NCBI GenBank assembly: GCA_934358955.1
Contig: CAKRLC010000089.1
Span: forward strand, 1 to 10,972
Direction: 5' to 3'
Source of the DNA: an uncultured Roseburia sp.
GTDB lineage: Bacteria; Bacillota; Clostridia; Lachnospirales; Lachnospiraceae
DNA length: 10,972 nucleotides
Part shown: positions 6,021 to 10,972 of the stretch, piece by piece
How the letters are laid out: the number at the start of each line of letters is the position of its first letter
How positions within the stretch are numbered: position 1 is the first letter of the stretch
Program-made: the position numbers and the translations under genes
The notes under the pieces: generated by a model
Told to the model about the DNA's origin: nothing
Database searches by the model: none
What the model saw: the letters and a program-made list of their open reading frames with translations, nothing else

Positions 6021-8032
6021 TTCCCTGCTGCTTCCTCTCTGTTCATGTATACAAAATGCCCTGATTCCTGCTCGATCATGATGCCATCCTGTTCCAGCGC
6101 TTCCTCTTGAAAATCTTCCCTGATTCTCTGCCGTTCTTTTTTCGGATCCGGTACAGGAATTGCTGACAGCAGTGATCTGGTATATGGATGCTTCGGATTT
6201 TCAAATATCTGCTCTGTTGAACCGACTTCAACCAGTCTTCCATGATACATTACTCCAACCCTGTCACATAAGAATCTCACCATCGCAAGATCATGCGCGA
6301 TAAAAAGAATGGAAAATCCGTGTTCTTCCCGTAAGTGGGCAAACAAATTTACAATCTGCGCCTGAATAGAAACATCTAATGACGCGATTGGTTCATCTGC
6401 CACTAATAATTCCGGTTCCATTGCAACCGCTCTTGCGATCGCAACACGCTGTCTTTGTCCACCGGACATCTCAGATGGATATTTTTCCGTGTAGGATTCC
6501 TCCATCCCGACATATTTCAGCTGAAAAGCGGCTTCTTTTTCATAAGTTCCTCTTTGTGGTGTCACATGCTGGATCCGGAATGGCTCTGCAATAATATCCT
6601 TTACCTTCTTTCTCTGATCCAGGCTTGATGTGGAGTCCTGAAAAATAACCTGTCTCTCCCTCTGCAGGATCTTCCGGTTCTCCCGGAACTCTTTTTTATC
6701 GGTTGTATTGATCCCCCGGAAAAAAATCTCCCCCTCTTCCGGTTTGTGAATGTTCATCAGACATTTTGCAACTGTCGATTTTCCGGATCCGGATTCCCCG
6801 ACAATTCCAAATATCTCTCCTTTATAAATCTGGAAAGAAACATCCTTTACTGCAGTAAATGGCTTTCCGTTCTTCATCGGAAAACGTTTCGTAAGATGTC
6901 TGACATCCACAAGAAGCTCGCCTTTTTCCGTCTTTTTCTCCTGCTGTACCTCGGCGGCAGGATGACAGTTTCTTTCTTTTTCCTTCTCTCCTTCAGCTTC
7001 CATCCCCTGCACAGCAAACGGTGATGGAACCTTTGGAGCACGCTCATCTAAAAGCCAGGTTGCGGCTGCATGTGTTTCTGATATCTGGAACATGGGTGGT
7101 TCTTTCTTATAATCAATCGCAAGCGCATATGGATTTCGCGCTGCAAAAGCATCCCCCTGTGGGGGATGGATCAGCGATGGAGGCATTCCGGGAATCATCT
7201 GCAAATGGCCGTGTTTTTTTGCAAATGCCGGAAGAGCCTGCATCAGTCCCCATGTATATGGATGTCTTGCATCATAAAAAATGTCTTCTACTGTGCCAAT
7301 CTCCACAATTTTTCCCGCATACATGACAGCAACACGGTCAGCCACCCGTGCCACAACCCCAAGGTCATGTGTCACAAAAATAGTTGCCGTGTTTCTTTTT
7401 TTCTGGATCTCCCGAAAGAGATCCAGTATCTGTGCCTGTATGGTTACATCAAGTGCCGTTGTCGGTTCATCCGCGATCAGTACGGAAGAATTTCCTGCAA
7501 GTGCGATCGCAAGCACACTTCTTTGCCTCATCCCACCGGAAAAATGATATGGATACATTTTTTTCTGTTCCTTTGGATTTGTAATTCCAACCAAATCTAA
7601 CAGTTCTTCTACCTGCATTTCCAGTTCTTTTTTTGTGATCCGTGGATTCTTCAGCCGGATTGCTTCCGCAATCTGTTCTCCGATCGTCATCGTCGGATTC
7701 AACGTCGTCATCGGATCCTGGAAAACCATGGAAAAAAACTTGCCCCGGAGCTTCGCCATCTCACGTTCTTTGTATCCGGTAATGTCAACGCCGTTTGCAA
7801 AAATGCTTCCTTCTTTTATCCTTGCATTCGACGGGAGCATTTTCATAATACTCTTGCAAAGCACACTCTTTCCACATCCGGATTCTCCGACGATTGCCAG
7901 CACTTCCCCTTCTTTCAGGGAAAAGCTGACATCCCGTACGGCCTGGACTTCCCCGGCTTCTGTGTTAAATCCTACTTTAAGATGTGATACTTCCAGTATC
8001 GTTTCTCCACCGTGTTGCTGTTCCTTTGTCAT
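6017..8032 (-). CDS. Fused ABC importer ATPase (DppD-DppF type, two nucleotide-binding domains)
   Basis: One 671-residue chain carrying both ATPases of a peptide-type importer. First domain: Walker A GESGCGKS (49-56), signature SGGMRQR (165-171), Walker B LIADEP (185-190), switch H222, and an HPYTWGL oligopeptide-family C-terminal motif (257-263). A charged linker (about 345-372) leads to the second domain: Walker A GESGSGKS (412-419), SGGQRQR (523-529), LLVADEP (542-548), H580 and HPYTRSLLSAIP (615-626). Both sites look catalytically intact. The region after HPY in the first half (about 293-330) aligns with the cysteine-rich extension of DppD/OppD proteins but has none of the four cysteines. 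Such a fusion also occurs in glutathione importer GsiA-like proteins, so it does not define the substrate. The frame also opens with GTG at 8044, but ATG 8032 has GAGGAA 4 nt upstream. It starts 21 nt after the binding-protein gene. Confidence 0.94.
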   Translation of the reverse strand: MTKEQQHGGETILEVSHLKVGFNTEAGEVQAVRDVSFSLKEGEVLAIVGESGCGKSVLCKSIMKMLPSNARIKEGSIFANGVDITGYKEREMAKLRGKFFSMVFQDPMTTLNPTMTIGEQIAEAIRLKNPRITKKELEMQVEELLDLVGITNPKEQKKMYPYHFSGGMRQRSVLAIALAGNSSVLIADEPTTALDVTIQAQILDLFREIQKKRNTATIFVTHDLGVVARVADRVAVMYAGKIVEIGTVEDIFYDARHPYTWGLMQALPAFAKKHGHLQMIPGMPPSLIHPPQGDAFAARNPYALAIDYKKEPPMFQISETHAAATWLLDERAPKVPSPFAVQGMEAEGEKEKERNCHPAAEVQQEKKTEKGELLVDVRHLTKRFPMKNGKPFTAVKDVSFQIYKGEIFGIVGESGSGKSTVAKCLMNIHKPEEGEIFFRGINTTDKKEFRENRKILQRERQVIFQDSTSSLDQRKKVKDIIAEPFRIQHVTPQRGTYEKEAAFQLKYVGMEESYTEKYPSEMSGGQRQRVAIARAVAMEPELLVADEPIASLDVSIQAQIVNLFAHLREEHGFSILFIAHDLAMVRFLCDRVGVMYHGRLVEVGSTEQIFENPKHPYTRSLLSAIPVPDPKKERQRIREDFQEEALEQDGIMIEQESGHFVYMNREEAAGK

Positions 8033-8053
8033 TTGTTTCCTCACAAATATTTC

Positions 8054-9646
8054 TTATTTCCCGATAGTCCAGTCTGCTACGTTCCAGAAGATGCCAACTC
8101 CATGGTGTCCCATAACGGTATCCGCATCAATTCCCTGAATGGAAGCGTTAGCAACATAGTTTGCATCAATATAGCAGATAAATGTATATGCAGGATCCTT
8201 TGCCAGTTCTTCCTGGAATTTATCATAAGCTTCTGCACGGACTTCCGGATCATCAGATTCTCTTGCTTCTGTCAGATATTTGTCAACAAGTTCATTGGAA
8301 TAAGAACTGTAGTTTGCTCCTTTATCTGTTCCAAATACTTTGTAAGTATGGTCATCTGCATCAAATGGACTTCCCCAGCCGATCAGGTATGCCATCTGTC
8401 CGCCCCAGTCAACTTCTGTCGGCACTTCTACTGTACAGTCAACTCCGACTGCTTTTAACTGCTGCGCTGCTGCCTGTGCAATGTCAATACGTACCTGGTC
8501 ACCAGCTCCAACGCTGATTACAAAACCGATTTTCTCACCGTCACGGTAATAGAATCCGTCAGATCCCATCGTACATCCTGCTTCTTCTAACACTTCTTTT
8601 GCTTTTTCCGGATTATAGTCGTAGTGCTCTACGTTCTCGTTATTATAGATGTTACGCTGAAGTGGTCCATATGCTGTCATTCCTTCTCCAAGAAGTACTG
8701 CATCAACGATCGCCTGACGGTCGATCGCATAGCCGAATGCCGGAATAAGGTCTTTATTCTTTGTCCAGTATTCATTGTTGAAGTTGTATAAAATACCACG
8801 ATAGTCAGAAGTCTTCATATCATAGCATACATAACCATCTTTTCCTGCAAATGTCTGTGCATCCTTTGGTGTAAGCAGTGCAAGATCTAATTCACCTGAC
8901 TGCATCTGGATTGCTTTTGCGTTATCATCCGGAACAATCTTAAAGATGATCGTATCAATGTTTGGTTCGCCCTTGAAATAATCTTCGTTCTTTTCCAGTG
9001 TGATCGCCTGTCCTGCATCCCAGCTAGCTAATTTATAAGGACCCGTACCGATTGGATGACGGAAGAAATCAGACTCCTGCATGTCTTCTCCCTCTAACAG
9101 ATGCTTTGGAAGAACTGCCATTGTCATATAGTCAAGGAATGCTACGTTTGGTGCTGTCAGGCGGAATTCAATCGTATAGTCATCAATTACGTTAATCTCT
9201 TCTACGTCCTCATAGTTTGGTGCATTTTCAGAACCATTGTCCGGATCCATGATCGCTTCGATCGTAAACTTTACATCATCTGCTGTAAATGGCTCTCCAT
9301 CATGCCATTTTACATTTTCTTCCAGATGGAAGGTATAAGTATAGGTATCTTCATCATACTCCCAGCTCTTTGCCAGTCCCGGAACAACCTGATTTTCTCC
9401 ATCATGTGCTGTCAGACCGTTAAAAATCAGGATATTGATCTCTCCATGCTCATCCATTGCCGGATTGATTCTTGTATAATCGTTACTTCCGTATACAAGT
9501 GTTGATCCCTCCTGCTTCTGTTCCTGTGCAGCTTCTGTTGCCACTGTTTCTGTCTGCTGCTTCGCGTTATTGTCTGTTCCTCCACATGCGGTCATAGAAA
9601 CTGCCATTACTGCTGCAAGAACGAGTGCCATAAATCTCTTTTTCAT
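8054..9646 (-). CDS. Extracellular solute-binding lipoprotein, SBP family 5 (peptide/nickel type)
   Basis: A 530-residue secreted binding protein. It begins with a lipoprotein signal: MKKRF, a hydrophobic stretch to residue 20 and MTAC with lipidated Cys21, then a low-complexity Gln/Glu/Thr-rich tether (about 22-47). The mature domain shows family 5 motifs: VVPGLAKSWEYDEDTYTYTF (87-106), VKWHDGEPFTADDVKFT (112-128), and the signature GTGPYKLASWDAGQAITLEK followed by NEDYF (200-224). It captures the substrate outside the membrane and delivers it to the two permeases. Family members bind oligopeptides, dipeptides, nickel complexes, opines or glutathione; the pocket cannot be read, so the substrate is unknown. 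An in-frame ATG at 9661 exists, but ATG 9646 has AAAGGGG with 5 nt spacing and gives a normal signal peptide. It is the first gene of the operon and the main candidate for highest expression. Confidence 0.94.
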   Translation of the reverse strand: MKKRFMALVLAAVMAVSMTACGGTDNNAKQQTETVATEAAQEQKQEGSTLVYGSNDYTRINPAMDEHGEINILIFNGLTAHDGENQVVPGLAKSWEYDEDTYTYTFHLEENVKWHDGEPFTADDVKFTIEAIMDPDNGSENAPNYEDVEEINVIDDYTIEFRLTAPNVAFLDYMTMAVLPKHLLEGEDMQESDFFRHPIGTGPYKLASWDAGQAITLEKNEDYFKGEPNIDTIIFKIVPDDNAKAIQMQSGELDLALLTPKDAQTFAGKDGYVCYDMKTSDYRGILYNFNNEYWTKNKDLIPAFGYAIDRQAIVDAVLLGEGMTAYGPLQRNIYNNENVEHYDYNPEKAKEVLEEAGCTMGSDGFYYRDGEKIGFVISVGAGDQVRIDIAQAAAQQLKAVGVDCTVEVPTEVDWGGQMAYLIGWGSPFDADDHTYKVFGTDKGANYSSYSNELVDKYLTEARESDDPEVRAEAYDKFQEELAKDPAYTFICYIDANYVANASIQGIDADTVMGHHGVGIFWNVADWTIGK

Positions 9647-9682
9647 AATAACCCCTTTCATTTGTCCTGGTTTCTTTTATCT

Positions 9683-9715
9683 AGGGATGACCATTTCCTA
9701 TTCCTCTTCATCCCT
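9683..9715 (-). promoter_or_regulatory. Hairpin in the importer-operon 5' UTR
   Basis: AGGGATGA (9683-9690) and TCATCCCT (9708-9715) are perfect inverted repeats, an 8-bp stem with a 17-nt loop, ending 36 nt upstream of the binding-protein ATG. No T tract follows on the minus strand, so it is not a normal terminator. It may affect mRNA stability or translation. The loop is purine-rich on the transcribed RNA. I see no known riboswitch core. Confidence 0.5.
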
Positions 9716-9728
9716 GGCCGATGGACTC

Positions 9729-9758
9729 ATTCTACTATACGATCGGCTCCCCAAACAA
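9729..9758 (-). promoter_or_regulatory. Candidate promoter of the importer operon
   Basis: On the minus strand TTGTTT (9758-9753) is followed after 18 nt by TAGAAT (9734-9729, 5/6 to TATAAT), placing the start near 9722 and giving a 5' UTR of about 75 nt. The -35 box is weak, consistent with a promoter needing an activator, or with the true promoter lying elsewhere in the gap. Confidence 0.35.
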
Positions 9759-9801
9759 GCTCCCTGGGGGGATATTTCTGTCCTATTTGCGTAACCTTTT
9801 T

Positions 9802-9817
9802 ACTCAAACGTTTGCCT
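9802..9817. promoter_or_regulatory. Putative LacI-family operator
   Basis: The perfect 10-bp palindrome CAAACGTTTG (9805-9814) with a central CG sits inside AGGCAAACGTTTGAGT (minus strand), which agrees at 14 of 16 positions with the E. coli PurR-type operator ACGCAAACGTTTGCGT as I remember it. LacI-family regulators recognise such central-CG palindromes. It matches the CcpA cre consensus poorly outside the centre. No LacI-family gene is in the window, so the regulator is unknown. Confidence 0.45.
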
Positions 9818-9929
9818 TATCATCTGTCCTGTTTTTTCTTAAATTGATCTGGGTGTCAAAAGGTCTGCATTTTAGCTTAGAATGTCAAATTTAAACTTCT
9901 GCAAAATCTGATTACTTCTTTTTCAACGC

Positions 9930-9975
9930 AAAAAACATCATGCAAAAGAGGCGGTTTGACTGCTTTTGCATGATG
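9930..9975 (-). terminator. Intrinsic terminator of the MATE gene (probably bidirectional)
   Basis: CATCATGCAAAAG (9936-9948) and CTTTTGCATGATG (9963-9975) form a perfect 13-bp stem with a 14-nt loop. On the minus strand a T-rich tract (TTTTTTGCG, from 9935 down) follows directly, 26 nt after the MATE stop. On the plus strand the stem is followed by CTTTTCATTTTTT, so it could work both ways, though no plus-strand transcript is evident. Confidence 0.9.
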
Positions 9976-10000
9976 CTTTTCATTTTTTAGCTGCACTATT

Positions 10001-10972
10001 TTATTCCTCTATTGTCACGCCTTGCCGTACATGCTTACGCACAAGCAAAAAGCAGATCACCTGCATTACGATCGTTGCGGTCCAGGAGCCCGGATAGGAA
10101 ATAAAAAGGAAATACAAAGACCGGTGCTGTGGGAAAAATACAAAGATCCAAAGAATTCTCATTCCTACTGTACCAATAATCGATAAGATCATCGGAACGG
10201 TAGAATATCCCATTCCTCTCAATGCTCCCGGAAACAGATCCATAATACCGCACAGGAAGTATGGTACGGTCGTAATCGACAGAATCTCCACTCCGCAACG
10301 GATTACTTCCGGTTCCTCTGTATAAATCTGCAAAATCTGGTTTCCGAAGAAATAAGCCCCACAACCGATCACTAATGCAATGCTGACAGATAAGATCAGA
10401 CAGTCGATCAAAATACGGTCCATTCTTTTATATTTGCCAACGCCATAATTCTGGCTTGTAAAACTCATACATGCCTGTGAGACGGAGTTGATGGAAACAT
10501 ATAAAAAGCCAAGAATATTATTTGCTGCCGTATATCCCGCCATCGCGATCGATCCGAAGGAATTCACAGAAGACTGAAGCAATGCATTGGAGAAATTAAT
10601 AACCACACTCTGGATTCCTGCCGGAACTCCGACCTGGAAAATTTGCAGCAAATACTCTTTTTCAATGGCAAGCTTTGAAAAAGAAAGCTTGTAGCTTGCA
10701 TCCGTTTTGCAAAGACAGCTTAATACCAGCACACAGGAGATCATCTGTGATACAACCGTTGCGATCGCAACACCTGCAACACCCATATGGAACTCGATCA
10801 CAAGGAACATGTTCAAAAGTGCATTGGTCACTCCGGAAATGATCAGGAAAAATAACGGTCTCTTTGTATCTCCGACTGCACGTAAGATCGCTGCCCCATA
10901 GTTATACAGCATAAAAAAAGGCATCCCCAGAAAATAAATCCGCATATAAAGCGAAGACAAATTGATCACATC
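10001..10972 (-). CDS. MATE family efflux transporter (N-terminus beyond window)
   Basis: The frame is open to the window edge and shows 323 residues of a multidrug and toxic compound extrusion protein. The segment YMRIYFLGMPFFMLYNYGAAILRAVGDTKRP near its start is highly characteristic of this family and normally lies about 130 residues into a protein of about 450, so roughly the first quarter is missing. At least eight hydrophobic helices follow, and a second-half counterpart is seen in ISITTVPYFLCGIMDLFPGALRGMGYSTVPMI. These proteins exchange Na+ or H+ for cationic drugs or metabolites at the inner membrane; the substrate here is unknown. The first Met-like codon in view is a GTG internal to the gene, not a start. 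The stop is at 10001-10003, and a strong terminator follows, separating it from the importer operon. Confidence 0.93.
   Translation of the reverse strand, partial: DVINLSSLYMRIYFLGMPFFMLYNYGAAILRAVGDTKRPLFFLIISGVTNALLNMFLVIEFHMGVAGVAIATVVSQMISCVLVLSCLCKTDASYKLSFSKLAIEKEYLLQIFQVGVPAGIQSVVINFSNALLQSSVNSFGSIAMAGYTAANNILGFLYVSINSVSQACMSFTSQNYGVGKYKRMDRILIDCLILSVSIALVIGCGAYFFGNQILQIYTEEPEVIRCGVEILSITTVPYFLCGIMDLFPGALRGMGYSTVPMILSIIGTVGMRILWIFVFFPQHRSLYFLFISYPGSWTATIVMQVICFLLVRKHVRQGVTIEE

Larger units (their letters stand above)
9647..10000. other. Intergenic region between the MATE gene and the importer operon
   Basis: This 354-nt stretch carries no supported gene. From the MATE side it holds the MATE terminator (9930-9975), two copies of TTTGACA on the minus strand (9889-9883 and 9860-9854, 29 nt apart) with no suitable -10 behind either, a LacI-type palindrome (9802-9817), a C/G-rich block with CCCC/GGGG inverted and GCTCCC direct repeats (9746-9772), a weak promoter (9729-9758) and a 5' UTR hairpin (9683-9715). 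Short plus-strand reading frames here have no ribosome binding sites and look spurious. Confidence 0.7.

Noticed and set aside
7635..8138. Plus-strand open frame of 167 residues, and other plus-strand frames such as 664-1086 and 9101-9505
   Set aside because: They lie wholly or almost wholly opposite strongly supported minus-strand genes, have no family motifs and no convincing ribosome binding sites; they are shadows of the coding strand.
9647..9661. ATG at 9661 as start of the binding protein
   Set aside because: It would place the AAAGGGG ribosome binding site inside the coding region and add five residues before a standard MKKRF signal peptide; a weak AGGA upstream keeps it a minor possibility.
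9802..9817. CcpA catabolite-response (cre) site
   Set aside because: Only the central A-x-CG-x-T core fits; flanking positions of the cre consensus do not match on either strand.
9781..9825. Possible c-di-GMP-I (GEMM) riboswitch upstream of the binding-protein gene
   Set aside because: GGCAAAC and ACGCAAA occur in the right order and spacing, but the first hairpin between them pairs poorly and the second stem with its conserved receptor is not recognisable. The GGCAAAC piece is better explained as part of the LacI-like palindrome.
9854..9889. Two perfect TTGACA -35 boxes on the minus strand as importer promoters
   Set aside because: Neither has a TATAAT-like hexamer at 15-19 nt, so no complete promoter can be supported there.
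1..10972. Mobile elements, CRISPR, tRNA or rRNA genes, phage or defence genes
   Set aside because: No transposase or integrase-like protein, no regularly spaced repeats and no tRNA- or rRNA-like sequence were seen on either strand.

Overview
The window looks like chromosomal DNA of a gut-type Firmicute (Clostridia, probably Lachnospiraceae). The reasons are moderate-to-low GC, strong AGGAG-type ribosome binding sites, a Bacillota-style sigma-A promoter, an FMN riboswitch that ends in an intrinsic terminator, an ECF-type riboflavin transporter subunit, and a fused double-ATPase peptide-type ABC importer. The assignment comes from gene content and style, not a database search. Every supported gene is on the minus strand, so transcription runs from high to low coordinates.

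Layout in the order of transcription. (1) 10972-10001: C-terminal part of a MATE-family efflux protein, cut by the window edge and closed by a strong hairpin terminator at about 9930-9975. (2) 9935-9647: intergenic leader with a weak promoter candidate, a LacI-family-like palindrome and a hairpin in the 5' UTR. (3) 9646-4096: a four-gene importer operon: lipoprotein solute-binding protein, fused ATPase with two nucleotide-binding domains, and two membrane permeases. Genes are 21 nt apart, overlap by 4 nt, and are 68 nt apart, in that order. (4) 4026-2538: a self-contained riboflavin cassette: near-consensus promoter, FMN riboswitch, terminator, ribU, a PPOX-fold flavin-type protein, then a terminator. 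(5) 2533-522: a PfkB-family kinase followed after 33 nt by adenosine deaminase, which looks like a nucleoside-salvage pair. (6) 458-1: an AT-rich GNAT acetyltransferase, cut by the other edge just short of its expected end.

The clearest regulatory logic is in the riboflavin unit. FMN bound to the aptamer should favour the terminator directly upstream of the ribU ribosome binding site, shutting off vitamin B2 import and the co-transcribed PPOX-family protein. The importer belongs to the oligopeptide/dipeptide/nickel (SBP_bac_5) family, but its substrate cannot be read from the sequence. The kinase and deaminase should process nucleosides; the exact substrate of the kinase is open.

I found no mobile element, CRISPR array, tRNA or rRNA, and no convincing undescribed system. 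The points most worth a second look are the riboswitch-controlled ribU-PPOX pair, the absence of Fe-S-type cysteines from the first half of the fused ATPase, and the LacI-like operator upstream of the importer operon.
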